Origin: Myxococcales bacterium
Lineage (GTDB): Bacteria > Myxococcota > Polyangia > Polyangiales > Polyangiaceae
Assembly: GCA_020430865.1 (NCBI GenBank)
Contig: JAGQIY010000063.1
Location: 1-22,753 of the forward strand
Direction of reading: 5' to 3'
Length of the DNA: 22,753 nucleotides
The notes beneath the pieces were generated by a model. That model saw only the letters and a list, made by a program, of their open reading frames with translations. It was not told the DNA's origin and did no database searches. The position numbers and the translations under genes were made by a program. Below, in pieces: positions 13,768 to 22,478 of this stretch; the stretch's first letter is position 1; every line of letters starts with the position of its first letter.

Positions 13768-16700
13768 TCACTCGCCCACGCCGTAGATCCCCTTCATGCT
13801 CGGGTCAGCCATGCCGAAGTCGTGCATGGCCTGGCGCATGAAGTCGGGCACCGAGACGAAGTCCTGCAGCTTCAGGCAGGCCGCGCTGCTGTCGCAGCTG
13901 GTGCCAGACCTGAGCAGAGGCTGCCCCGTCCCCGCGTCCATCACCGGGAGGTACCAGGTGGTGCCGTTGTGATCGACCTCGGTGGTCTGGTACGCCGCGT
14001 TGAGTAGCTGGTTCGCGTACTCGAGGATGCGGGCACCAATACCACGCTGAACGGTCTCACACGCCGGCGTGCCGCTGGTGTTCTTGCCGAAGCAGAAGGT
14101 CTCCGTGCCGTAGGTACGGGCAATGTAGACCTCGCCGGTGGGCATGTGGAACTCGATGCGATTGTCGAAGCCAGGGTCGGTGTCCGCTCCGAGGCTCCAG
14201 ATCCCCATCTGGTCGAGCCAGCGGGTCTTCTGGTTCTCGGGGAGGTACACCAGGGTCCAGGCGATCAGGAACTTCTGCTGCTCCCAACCGATCTGGGGAT
14301 CCAGTGCACGGCTGACTTCGGGGGTGTTCGGCTTGAAGCTCGTGCCGTCCTTGCCGTAGGCCGAGCAGATCGTGGTTCCTTCGTTCGGGAAGCACACCTC
14401 GGGGGTAGAGGGCCACCAGCTGATCCAGCCCAGGGGCTGCGCAGGGTAACCGTCCTTGTCCACCTGAGGATTGCCCGTAGAAGTCGCCGCGACACGCGCG
14501 CCCTTGATCCAGCCATCACCCGTGAGGTTGTTGGCCAGCCAGCGGCGGTAACCATCTCCGAACAGGTCGGCGAGCGATACCGAACGGAAACGAGCGTCGA
14601 CGAAGTCGTCCAGCGAGCTGCTGATGAAGTTGTCCACCGACTCGGTGAGCAGCATCGTGGAGTAGACCTTGTCGTAGTACGAACCGGCGTTCAGGGTGAA
14701 CTCGGAGTCGTACTCGCCACGGTTGTCCGACAGCGTGTTGTTGACGAGCTTGCCGCCGATTCCCACGGTGTTCCAGTAGCCTTGGGGGCCATCGGGCACG
14801 GTGAGGATCGTGTCGCCAGGAGCAGCCTGCTCGTTGGCAACCAGGGGCTGCATCACGTTGGGTATCGTGAACTGACCAGGTTCCTCGTGAGCACCAGCGT
14901 TGGGACGCTGCATCTGACGGGTGAAGTGGTCGAACGCCATACCGGCAGCCAGCATGTTGTCGCCCCAGCCGAATGCATCGACGTAGGCACTGAACGCACC
15001 GGGCTGGAGGTTCTGGATGATATTGTAGATCAGGCCCAGACCCTTGGCGCCATCGCGCATCTTCGTGTTGTAGCGAGTCAACACACGGTTGGCCGCCCCG
15101 CGCACGCTGAACGTGTTCCGGTTGCGACGGTAGTTGTCGAAGATGTGCCGCAGCTCCTGCTCGGAGATGAAGAACTCGAACAACTCGTAGGGGTCCGCGC
15201 CCTGATCGTGACGGTAGACGGCGAGGTTGCCGAGGTCCGCCCAGCGATCGGTCGCGAAACCGAACGGGAAGCGGGTACGACCCTGAGGATCGATGCTCGG
15301 ACCCGTTCCGCCGGTCGCCTGAGCGTCGGCGTTGCCAGCCTCGAAGCCGCCACCCGACAACTGATCCCAGTTGACGTAGTCGAGCTTGCGCTGCTTGCAG
15401 CGGGTGTAGCTACCATTCACGCGAACCAGGTGTCCGTCGAGGACCGGATCGAAGGCTCCGCTCTTGGACGAATCCCAGTTGCTCGGAACGTAGTCCTCGG
15501 GGTTCACCGCCTGGCAGTTGTCGATCAGCTTGTAGACCTTCTGCAGCTGCGAGTAGTGAATCGAGGTGCCCTGACCGCCCGGCTGATCCTGGTAGATGTA
15601 GCCCAGGATACCGCCGAACGAGTCGAGGATTGACTCGTTGATGGCTTGAGCCAGCGGCTGCCCCGTCTTCATGTCGTCCTGCTGGAACACCGAAGCGGTG
15701 TCGCCGTAGAACATCTTCACCGCGTGGAAGTCGTATCCACCCAGACCGACCATGTCCTGCGCGTAGTCACCCGCGTAATCCATGATGGAGGAGTGGGACC
15801 ACATGCCGATCATGCCGTCGTGCTCTTCCTGAGTGACTGGGTCGTAGTAACGCGGGCCGATGCAGTTCTGAGCGGCATCACCCTGCGCCAGATCGGAGCA
15901 CTCCTTGGTGACCGAACCGTCGCGGGTACGCAGCTGCCAGTACTGCGGGCGGTAGTTGAAGGCGTTCGAGGAGCTCACGAAGTTGTGACGGAAGCCGAAG
16001 GTGTGGCCCATCTCGTGAGTGATGACCGCGAAGTGCATCTTCTGGGCGACGTAGTTCTTCATCGCATCGGCTCGCTTGAGCTGAGTCTGAAGGTCGTCGT
16101 CCTTGTTGAAGACGCCGTACTGCTCGGTGAACTTCGCCTCGAGCTTGTCCGCGAGCCCCGTCATGGCCGTGGGCGACGGCGCGAACTCGTCCGCGTGGAG
16201 CAAGCAAGCACCACGGTTCGCGAGGCCGACCTCACCCAGTTGCATCATGTCGCGGTGAAGCGTCGGGTTGATGCGACCGCGCAAGGGTGACGCGAAGTCC
16301 AGGGCCGCCGACGTCGGCAGACTGCCGGAGCCAGCGAGCTGCTGCATCGCGGGCGTGATCAGCTGAGCCTCGGTCTGGCTGCCGTACGCCGTCTGCATGC
16401 GTGCGAAGTAGGTCTGCTTCATCGCCGAGGTCGCCCCGATGGACGCTCGGGTGTTGCGGACCTGCATCAGCTTGTCGACGACCTTCTTCTCGATCTTGGC
16501 GCTGGGGTCGATGTTCGCGATGCCGGTGTCGATGTCCTTGCCGATGGCCTGGAACATCTGGGCCTTGCGCTCCTGAACCTCGGCCTTGGTCATGGGAGCC
16601 AGGGCACCGCCCTGGGTCATGACCTCCGCCGCGCGATCCCAGTCCTTCACGAACTTGCCGTCGGTGACCTGATCGACACTCAGCTCGCCCTTGATGAAGC

Positions 16701-18618
16701 GGCTCATGTCGACCACGGACTGTGCGATGAAGTCCGTCGGCCACGACCACACGTTGATGCTGGCGCTGATCGCCTCGCCCGTGAGCGGGTTCGCGTAGGT
16801 GGGACCAAAGCCCCACGGCGACCCAGTCTGGGGCGTGTCGATCACGTTGACGAGGTGACGACGCACGTCGCCGATCCGCACGTGGTAGGCCTTTGCGCAG
16901 GCGTCGATCACGTGATTGTCGGAATCGGTACGCTCGTCGGCGCTCTTGGCCTTCAGCTCGGGCACCAACTGGCAGTCCGCGGAGCTCACGTCGAGGGGCA
17001 GTCGCTCCTCGCCGGGGGCACACTCGGCCGGATCGTCAGCGGCGATCGGGCTGTGACAGAGCATCACAGCGTCCTTCATCATGGCGATGGTCTTGAGCGC
17101 GCGATACTCCGGATCGTCGCTCGAGTACCCGCGCTTCGCGAGCGTCTGGTCCGCTACGCTCTCGCAAGCCGCGGTGTCCCAGCGCTTGCTGGGGTCGCTC
17201 TTGCCGTTGTTGGCGCGGCAAGCGTCGACCTCACGCCAGACAGCGAGCGCGTCTTCGTTCTCGTCCATCTGTCCGTGCGGAACCGGGAACTGCGCGTCGC
17301 AGTCACCGCCCTTGACACGGTTGCACTCGGCGTTGCGCGCGGCCTGGATGCCGATACGCATCGCGACGTCCCATTCCTGGGTCGCCCAGTAGGTGCCCTC
17401 CCAGTAACGGTAGTCGCTCTTGTTGGTGTAGTACCAAACGACCGGGTTCACCTTGCGCTGAGCGAACGGCAGGGTGCACTTCTGGCTGAAGGTGTCGCAC
17501 TGCGATCCCTTGCCAGCGTCCTGGCACTCGTCGGCCGTCCCGTCGCCGTCGACGTCGCGGTTCGGATCGGAGCCCACGGGGGTCCTGTCCGGGGTGTAGC
17601 ACTCGATCGCGCCTTCCATCGTCTCCGGCTTGGAGTAGTAGTGGCTGCGATCCCAGATGTTGTAGCGGGAGATGAAGCGACGCCACTGGGTGTCCACCAT
17701 GCCGTAGTTCCGCGCGAAACCGCGACGGTCCTTGGTGAAGGCACCTGCCGCCTGGAAGCGGTAGCCGTCCCAATCCTGGGGCTGGTAGTCGTTGTCCTTG
17801 ACCTTCCAGAACGAGTGGCGAATGGTCAGCTCCTGCGGGTTGCAGTTGCCGGCCGGGGCCTGGCCACCAGAGAAGTCGGCGTCGAAGAAGCAGACCGGCA
17901 CCTCGCCGTAGCCGAACAGCCCACCGAGGTCGATGGTCTGCGGCTTCGCCCACGCCTTGGTGGTGACGTCGAAGTAGTCCTTCTCGAAGTTGGGCGCGTT
18001 CTCGTCGTTGGGATCGTTGACGTAGTAGCCGGTCTCTTCGTACTGATAAGCGCCGAAGAAGATGCCGTAGATCGCCAGCGTGTCGAAGTCGTAAGCCTCG
18101 GTGATGAGGTTCCGAGACCAATCCACGCGGAAGTACTTGCGCTGGTACCAGGGCGCGTCCGAGGTGTTCTCCTCGATCACGTTCAGCTCTTCGCCCGTGG
18201 ACGGGTTGTAGCTGCGCTTGATGTCGAAGTGACCCTGGATGTTGAAGGCGTAGACGACCTGGCCGTCGTTCGTCTCCATTCCGGCGCCCTGGCCGTCGGA
18301 GCCATCGATGCGCTCGTACGCCAGGCGTCCGATCAGGCGGTCTTCGGTGATCTGCCAGCGAATGATCGACAGGTCATTGGCGTAGAAGCCATCGAAGAAC
18401 GCGTCCTGCGTCGCACCGTAGCCGATGTCGAGCACGGTGCCGTTGGCGTAGAATGCGGGGTTGTCTGCATCACTCTGCAGATCCTCACCCACGAAAAAGC
18501 TCTTCTCGAGGGCATTGGGTTGCACGCGGTTAATCGGCTCTCGCTCCTCGGCACACCCGAGGGTGGCGAGCAGCCCGACTGACGCTGCGAGCAGTGGCCG
18601 GGTCCATTTAAGGGTCAT
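13768..18618 (-). CDS. Giant zinc metzincin lipoprotein (1616 aa)
   Basis: The signal peptide (1-21) ends in Leu-Gly-Cys22. The residue at -3 is Thr, so the lipobox is imperfect, but export is likely. The catalytic site is HEMGHTFGFRH at 868-878, an exact HExxHxxGxxH metzincin zinc motif (ligands His868, His872, His878; base Glu869). It is followed by a Met-turn SIMDY at 944-948, about 70 residues later, as in metzincins. This agrees with the large bacterial zinc-dependent metalloproteases of the DUF5117/DUF4953 type, but the family link is inferred. A calcium-binding-like repeat DVDGDGTADEC lies at 355-365. Regions 30-330 and 1000-1616 are Tyr/Trp/Asp-rich and presumably form beta-rich extracellular domains. 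The start is ATG 18618, with AAGGAGAA at 18622-18629. A sigma-54-type promoter lies upstream and a terminator downstream, suggesting a self-contained transcription unit. Substrate unknown; predation or extracellular digestion is inference. Confidence 0.9.
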   Translation of the reverse strand: MTLKWTRPLLAASVGLLATLGCAEEREPINRVQPNALEKSFFVGEDLQSDADNPAFYANGTVLDIGYGATQDAFFDGFYANDLSIIRWQITEDRLIGRLAYERIDGSDGQGAGMETNDGQVVYAFNIQGHFDIKRSYNPSTGEELNVIEENTSDAPWYQRKYFRVDWSRNLITEAYDFDTLAIYGIFFGAYQYEETGYYVNDPNDENAPNFEKDYFDVTTKAWAKPQTIDLGGLFGYGEVPVCFFDADFSGGQAPAGNCNPQELTIRHSFWKVKDNDYQPQDWDGYRFQAAGAFTKDRRGFARNYGMVDTQWRRFISRYNIWDRSHYYSKPETMEGAIECYTPDRTPVGSDPNRDVDGDGTADECQDAGKGSQCDTFSQKCTLPFAQRKVNPVVWYYTNKSDYRYWEGTYWATQEWDVAMRIGIQAARNAECNRVKGGDCDAQFPVPHGQMDENEDALAVWREVDACRANNGKSDPSKRWDTAACESVADQTLAKRGYSSDDPEYRALKTIAMMKDAVMLCHSPIAADDPAECAPGEERLPLDVSSADCQLVPELKAKSADERTDSDNHVIDACAKAYHVRIGDVRRHLVNVIDTPQTGSPWGFGPTYANPLTGEAISASINVWSWPTDFIAQSVVDMSRFIKGELSVDQVTDGKFVKDWDRAAEVMTQGGALAPMTKAEVQERKAQMFQAIGKDIDTGIANIDPSAKIEKKVVDKLMQVRNTRASIGATSAMKQTYFARMQTAYGSQTEAQLITPAMQQLAGSGSLPTSAALDFASPLRGRINPTLHRDMMQLGEVGLANRGACLLHADEFAPSPTAMTGLADKLEAKFTEQYGVFNKDDDLQTQLKRADAMKNYVAQKMHFAVITHEMGHTFGFRHNFVSSSNAFNYRPQYWQLRTRDGSVTKECSDLAQGDAAQNCIGPRYYDPVTQEEHDGMIGMWSHSSIMDYAGDYAQDMVGLGGYDFHAVKMFYGDTASVFQQDDMKTGQPLAQAINESILDSFGGILGYIYQDQPGGQGTSIHYSQLQKVYKLIDNCQAVNPEDYVPSNWDSSKSGAFDPVLDGHLVRVNGSYTRCKQRKLDYVNWDQLSGGGFEAGNADAQATGGTGPSIDPQGRTRFPFGFATDRWADLGNLAVYRHDQGADPYELFEFFISEQELRHIFDNYRRNRNTFSVRGAANRVLTRYNTKMRDGAKGLGLIYNIIQNLQPGAFSAYVDAFGWGDNMLAAGMAFDHFTRQMQRPNAGAHEEPGQFTIPNVMQPLVANEQAAPGDTILTVPDGPQGYWNTVGIGGKLVNNTLSDNRGEYDSEFTLNAGSYYDKVYSTMLLTESVDNFISSSLDDFVDARFRSVSLADLFGDGYRRWLANNLTGDGWIKGARVAATSTGNPQVDKDGYPAQPLGWISWWPSTPEVCFPNEGTTICSAYGKDGTSFKPNTPEVSRALDPQIGWEQQKFLIAWTLVYLPENQKTRWLDQMGIWSLGADTDPGFDNRIEFHMPTGEVYIARTYGTETFCFGKNTSGTPACETVQRGIGARILEYANQLLNAAYQTTEVDHNGTTWYLPVMDAGTGQPLLRSGTSCDSSAACLKLQDFVSVPDFMRQAMHDFGMADPSMKGIYGVGE

Positions 18619-18999
18619 GAGTTCTCCTTCGAACGAACGGTGTTAGCCGTGTCGGTTCCAGCGCAGACGGCGCCAGCGACTGGTTTAAGCAACAAGCGGG
18701 CCATTCCCAAAGCCCTGCAATTCCAAGAACTTGAAGAGTTGCCGCTGAGGTGCGTTAGGGAGCTAACCACCGGGTCCGTTGCTCGACGAACGCCGCCAAC
18801 TTCCGCACACGCCCCACCGGGGCGCCTGTGATAGTTGGGATCCGAGCGGTTGTTAAGCCCCTGTAGAGGGAGGTGGTCAGTTAGGCTACCGTCGGGGCCA
18901 AGCCTGGCAGCCAGAGCGGAATGGCTCCTGGTGCCCGCCGAGACACAGTGAGAATCCGCGCGGTGATTTGAGCGGTGCGGCTCGCCCTAAATCTGAACT
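18619..18999. other. 381-bp intergenic region between hisD and the metzincin gene
   Basis: It contains the metzincin Shine-Dalgarno (18622-18629), the sigma-54-type promoter (18688-18703), a dyad at 18754-18767, a perfect 6-bp hairpin with a 3-nt loop at 18810-18824 (CGCCCC/GGGGCG) and a CTGGCAGCCAG palindrome at 18904-18914. No T-tract follows the hairpin, so I do not call a terminator for hisD. No gene or RNA gene recognised. Confidence 0.6.
18688..18703 (-). promoter_or_regulatory. Candidate sigma-54 (-24/-12) promoter for the metzincin gene
   Basis: Reading the minus strand from 18703, TGGCCCGCTTGTTGCT matches the consensus TGGCACGNNNNTTGCW at all but one fixed position, with the diagnostic GG-N10-GC spacing. 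A start about 12 nt after the -12 element gives a leader of about 60 nt before the ATG at 18618. A GTTAG-GGAG-CTAAC dyad at 18754-18767 would be near -84, and a similar imperfect GTTAG..CTAC site is at 18880-18889; both could be activator sites. Confidence 0.5.
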
Positions 19000-20301
19000 T
19001 TACTTCAGGCCCCTGGTGCGCACTTCCACAGCTCGAGCGTGGGCCTCGAGCCCCTCGCAACGCGCCAGCGAGGTGATCGCGTCCGCTTGTGCTGCGAGCG
19101 CGTCCGCCTCGTAGGTGATCAGCGAGCAGCGAGTCACGAAGTCGTAGATTCCGAGCGGCGATGCGAAGCGGGCGGCGCCCCCCGTCGGCAAGACGTGCGA
19201 AGGTCCCGCGACGTAGTCCCCCGCGGCTTCGGGCGTGTGATGACCAATGAAGAGAGCCCCTGCGCGCCCGATCTCATCAGCCAGTCCACGCGCCTCGCGT
19301 GTCTGCACGGAAACATGCTCCACGGCGAGTAAGGTCGCGATGCGCGCCAGATCTTGGCGCCCCTCCACGATCAGCGCAAACCCGTGGTCACCGACCGATC
19401 GCTCCGCCACGCCTTGGCGCGGGAGCTCCGCCAGCTGGCTTGCGAGCTCCCGGTCCACGGCGTCGACCAGGGTGGCGTCGGTGGTCACGAGCAGTGGATA
19501 AGCCGCCTCGTCGTGCTCTGCCTGAGACAGCAGGTCGGCGGCCACGACTCGAGGATTCGCGGTGTCGTCCGCGACGACGAGGATCTCGCTGGGCCCGGCG
19601 ATGCTGTCGATATCGACTTCTCCGAACACCAGGCGCTTTGCCGCGGCCACATAGATGTTGCCCGGGCCGACGATCTTGTCCACCCGCGGCACGCTCTCGG
19701 TGCCATAGGCCAGCGCCGCGATCGCCTGCGCACCGCCGGCATTCAGGATCGCCGTCACCCCGGCGAGGTGACAGGCGGCGCGCACCTCTGGGCATGGATC
19801 TGGCGTCGCGACGATGATCTCTGGCACCCCGGCGACCTGGGCGATCACCGCGCTCATCAGCACGCTGGACGGATAGCGCGCCTTGCCACCCGGCGCGTAG
19901 ACACCGACGCGGCCGAGCGGCTCCACCCTCGTCCCCAGGGAGACTCCCGAGTCAGCGTACTCGAAGCCTCCGAGGAACTCCTTCTGGCGCTCGTGAAACG
20001 AGCGTATCCGCGCGGCAGCAAACTCGAGAGCAGCCTGCACCTGCTCTGGCAGACTCGCGAGCGCTGCCTCACCCCCGAAATCCCTCTCCAGGAAGCGGTC
20101 GACTTCGCGCTTCTCGAAGCGCCTGACGGCATCGCGAAGCGCAGAGTCGCCTGCTCTTCGGACCGCCCCGAGGATGTCCCGGACCGCGGGTTCGACGCGT
20201 TCCAGGTCGGCCTCGCCACGCCGGACGAGTCGCTCGACCAGGGCATCGAACTCAGGGCTCGACTGGACGGCGCGCTTGAGCATGACGGCTCGCTGAAGCA
20301 T
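19000..20301 (-). CDS. hisD: Histidinol dehydrogenase HisD
   Basis: A 433-aa cytoplasmic zinc enzyme that oxidises L-histidinol to L-histidine in two NAD-dependent steps, ending histidine biosynthesis. Length matches the family (about 430). Conserved blocks include GRVGVYAPGGKARYPSSVLM (130-149), DKIVGPGNIYVAAAKR (208-223) and IAGPSEILVVAD (234-245). Zinc and catalytic residues are in place: Gln260 and His263, the Glu328-His329 pair, Asp362 and His421. HVLPTGGAARFASPLGIYDF (369-388) is a strong family signature. The start is ATG 20301 or 20283; neither has a clear Shine-Dalgarno. No other his gene is in the window, so it is separate from a his operon here. It lies 36 bp after the SUKH gene, with which it may be co-transcribed. 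Confidence 0.97.
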   Translation of the reverse strand: MLQRAVMLKRAVQSSPEFDALVERLVRRGEADLERVEPAVRDILGAVRRAGDSALRDAVRRFEKREVDRFLERDFGGEAALASLPEQVQAALEFAAARIRSFHERQKEFLGGFEYADSGVSLGTRVEPLGRVGVYAPGGKARYPSSVLMSAVIAQVAGVPEIIVATPDPCPEVRAACHLAGVTAILNAGGAQAIAALAYGTESVPRVDKIVGPGNIYVAAAKRLVFGEVDIDSIAGPSEILVVADDTANPRVVAADLLSQAEHDEAAYPLLVTTDATLVDAVDRELASQLAELPRQGVAERSVGDHGFALIVEGRQDLARIATLLAVEHVSVQTREARGLADEIGRAGALFIGHHTPEAAGDYVAGPSHVLPTGGAARFASPLGIYDFVTRCSLITYEADALAAQADAITSLARCEGLEAHARAVEVRTRGLK

Positions 20302-20337
20302 CGCGGAAGGTTACATCCGACGACGCCGCGGGGTGAA

Positions 20338-20946
20338 TCAGGTCCAGTGCCCAGCCTTCATGGCTGCGGGATCGTACTCACGAATGCGGGGCCCCACTGA
20401 CTCGCGGAACACGCTCTCGTTGTCCATGTCGAAGTCGTCCTCGTCGAAGTCGCTCGCGACCTCCACGGTGATGGCCAGGATGCGCAGGAACATCGCGAAG
20501 CTCGAAGCGCAGAGCCGCGGCTTCCAGGTGTCGGTGCCGCTCATCGCGGTGTACACCGGGCAGTCACCCTCCGCGTCGATCTCGCTGACGTCCAAGAAGT
20601 ACGGGTCACCGAGCAACGCGCTGTGAGCGACGATGACCCACGTCGGGCGCCAACCGTTGCTCGCCGGGCTGAGCAGAAGCTCCCCCTCCTCCGTCAGGCA
20701 GAAACCCTTCTGCTCGTCGAGGAACTCGCTGGATGGCACCAGCCGCACTCGCTCTGAAGGCGTGACGGTTTCGACGTCGATAGGATCCGACTCCAGCAGA
20801 AACTCCCGATAGCGCCGGGGCAGTTTGAGCTGCTTCTTGAGCGACTCCACGAGGGCGGCATCCGCTGCTCCGAAATTCGGGGAGAGCCCGCGTTGTTGAA
20901 AGGAATCCTTGAGCGCTGAGATGGATTCGGCGAGATCGCTGTCCAC
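20338..20946 (-). CDS. SMI1/KNR4 (SUKH) superfamily protein
   Basis: A 202-aa cytoplasmic protein. The SUKH pattern is visible: an N-terminal helix LKKQLKLPRRYREFLLES (37-54), a strand region with RVRLVPSSEFLDEQ (67-80), the central TWVIVAHSALLGDPYFLDVS block (101-120) with its Gly-Asp and Phe-Leu-Asp hallmarks, and a C-terminal helix SFAMFLRIL (148-156), followed by a very acidic segment (FDEDDFDMD). SUKH proteins include immunity proteins of contact-dependent and polymorphic toxin systems, but many are orphan regulators. No toxin gene is adjacent. I chose GTG 20946 because GAAGGG stands 7 nt upstream and the first helix follows; the frame also runs upstream to ATG 21006 with 20 basic residues unlike the family. 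Confidence 0.8.
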   Translation of the reverse strand: MDSDLAESISALKDSFQQRGLSPNFGAADAALVESLKKQLKLPRRYREFLLESDPIDVETVTPSERVRLVPSSEFLDEQKGFCLTEEGELLLSPASNGWRPTWVIVAHSALLGDPYFLDVSEIDAEGDCPVYTAMSGTDTWKPRLCASSFAMFLRILAITVEVASDFDEDDFDMDNESVFRESVGPRIREYDPAAMKAGHWT

Positions 20947-20953
20947 GTCGCGA

Positions 20954-20959
20954 CCCTTC
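20954..20959 (-). promoter_or_regulatory. Shine-Dalgarno GAAGGG deciding the GTG start of the SUKH gene
   Basis: It lies 7 nt before the GTG at 20946. It favours this start over the ATG at 21006, which would add a stretch of 20 residues rich in Arg, His and Pro. Confidence 0.5.
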
Positions 20960-20976
20960 GCGCAGCGCCCTGGAAG

Positions 20977-21001
20977 GTGGCGCTGGTGGGGGGAGCGCCA
21001 G
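20977..21001. repeat. 8-bp inverted repeat upstream of the SUKH gene
   Basis: GTGGCGCT (20977-20984) and AGCGCCAC (20994-21001) are perfect inverted copies with a 9-nt G-rich spacer, ending 30 nt before the GTG of the minus-strand SUKH gene. Possible operator or 5'-leader hairpin. Confidence 0.4.
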
Positions 21002-21325
21002 CACACCGGCTTGCGGCTCCGAATTAGTGTTCGTTCGCGCCTCCAGGAGGACGCGAAAGGGCTGCCTTTCGAGCGCCAGGGGGCTCACGGAGACCGCTTG
21101 GTCCGGGGGCCCGCCGACGTGAATCTCTGCCAATTCGCGCCCTTGCAGGCGAGAAAGTAGTCCGTCTAGGGGAGAGGCAAGCCTAGTGCAATCTCCGGAA
21201 CATGCATACTCGATTTGAGGATTGTTGCTGGGCGTCGCTCCCCAGCTCCGGATCTGCCGTCCAGCGCGTGGCCCCGAACGACGAGACCAGGCTGGGCCCT
21301 TGATCCGCGACAGCATGTCGCAGCG

Positions 21326-22390
21326 CTACGCACGCTCGAAGAACGGGGAGCGGTGTCGGCGGCGGTGCCGACGTGCAAGCTCGACGTAGTCCAGCTCGCT
21401 GGCGTCACTCGGGCGCTCGATGGGTGCAGGGGGATGCTTCACATAGCCTCCCATGGTCTCGACCATCTGGCTCAAGGACTCCTTGGCCGGCAGCGGCCCG
21501 CTCGCGATCAGGCGCGCCAGGCTCTGTTCCAGCAGCGAGACCAGATCCCCCGCCACGTGTCCGCGACGCATGAGGTCGTGGTAGCTACGCGCGAGCGCGT
21601 GCGCGTCGAAGCGCTGACGAAGGGCAAACTCCGACGCAACCCTCAGCACAGCATCTGGCTCCAGCACGCCGTCCTCTCCCAGCACGAACGCGGCCTGCAG
21701 ATAGTTGTAGAACGGGACGACTCGAGAGCCATACGAGTTGAAGCGACTTGGCGGTGTCTGGCGCTCGAGGTGGATCAAGATGCGACGCTGCATCGGACTC
21801 CGGCGCATGCTGCCCAGCGCTTGCAGGCACTCGGTCTGAACGTCGGAGTAGACCCGGCCCGCCGCCAAGATGCGCTTCAGCGCCACCGAGTCGACGAGGC
21901 CATCACACAGGTCGCCGAACAGTGAGTAAACGAAGGCATCCGCTTCTGCGTCGTCGCCGACCAGCACCTCGCGGCCGGCGAGCAGACTGCTCGGTGCTTC
22001 CGCGTCTGCCAGGCGACGCTCGGTTACCTTGCTCTTCAGCAGCACCGGCAGCTTGTACCCGAGCTGGTCCCTTATCGCACGGAAACGCAGACGCAGCGCA
22101 TTGGACAGGTTGGGCTTCAGCGTGAGTTCGTCCCAGCGCACACGATCGATACGCAGCTTCTCCTCGAGGCGACCTCGCATCTGGCGTGGGCTGCCACTCA
22201 GGATGTGGATGTACGCACCCGAGCGCCCCAGTTCGCGCAGCACCGAGGCCGCTCCTGGGACCGAACGCTTCTGATCCGGGCGCTCCAGGGCGGTCTTGAT
22301 CAGATCCCCGGCGGTATCGAACTCGGTGCGCAGATAGGTCTTGTCCAGATCCCAGCGCGCCACGAAGCGGGGCAGTTGAGGCTCTGCCAT
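21326..22390 (-). CDS. HAD-like phosphatase, App1/DUF2183-like
   Basis: A 354-aa cytoplasmic product. The N-terminal half is a HAD phosphatase: motif I is DLDKT at 14-18 (nucleophile Asp14, acid/base Asp16), motif II is SGSP at 65-68, the motif III lysine is probably Lys119 or Lys121, and motif IV is VGDDAEAD at 144-151 (Asp146/Asp147). The arrangement, with ILSGSPRQM and the long LTLKPN/LRLRFRAI insert, resembles the App1 phosphatidate phosphatase conserved domain (DUF2183), where the corresponding motif is DxDDT; here Asp is replaced by Lys. The C-terminal half (about 200-354) is helical and unrecognised, ending in a basic RRHRRRHR stretch. The start is ATG 22390; the Shine-Dalgarno is weak. 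It is the upstream neighbour of the SUKH gene across a 379-bp gap. Confidence 0.8.
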   Translation of the reverse strand: MAEPQLPRFVARWDLDKTYLRTEFDTAGDLIKTALERPDQKRSVPGAASVLRELGRSGAYIHILSGSPRQMRGRLEEKLRIDRVRWDELTLKPNLSNALRLRFRAIRDQLGYKLPVLLKSKVTERRLADAEAPSSLLAGREVLVGDDAEADAFVYSLFGDLCDGLVDSVALKRILAAGRVYSDVQTECLQALGSMRRSPMQRRILIHLERQTPPSRFNSYGSRVVPFYNYLQAAFVLGEDGVLEPDAVLRVASEFALRQRFDAHALARSYHDLMRRGHVAGDLVSLLEQSLARLIASGPLPAKESLSQMVETMGGYVKHPPAPIERPSDASELDYVELARRHRRRHRSPFFERA

Positions 22391-22478
22391 CTCTGGGGGT
22401 GTAGCGACCCGGGGTCGCGGTCACAAAGGGTTTGTGCGGATGGCACCAGGCAGCGCCGGACCTCGGGTCGACGCCCTC

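Larger units (their letters stand above)
20947..21325. other. 379-bp region without an assigned gene between the SUKH and App1-like genes
   Basis: It holds the inverted repeat at 20977-21001 and a minus-strand frame that stays open between about 21316 and 20606. Within it, 21018-21155 has GC-rich third positions and reads like protein (for example VSPLALERQPFRVLLEA), so it could be a degraded or unrecognised coding remnant. No clear start signal or known domain is seen, so it is not called as a gene. No promoter identified. Confidence 0.45.

Noticed and set aside
14146..15633. A second long plus-strand open frame (495 codons) inside the metzincin gene
   Set aside because: Same reason: it is the mirror of codon bias in the real minus-strand gene and has no recognisable protein features.
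16855..18582. A 575-codon open frame on the plus strand across the metzincin gene
   Set aside because: It is antisense to a gene with secure catalytic motifs, signal peptide, Shine-Dalgarno and terminator. Its translation is Val/Ala/Leu/Arg/His-rich with no domain, as expected from GC-biased codon shadowing.
18810..18824. CGCCCC-ACC-GGGGCG hairpin as a terminator for hisD
   Set aside because: It is 6 bp, is not followed by a T-tract and lies about 175 bp after the hisD stop, too far for a confident call.
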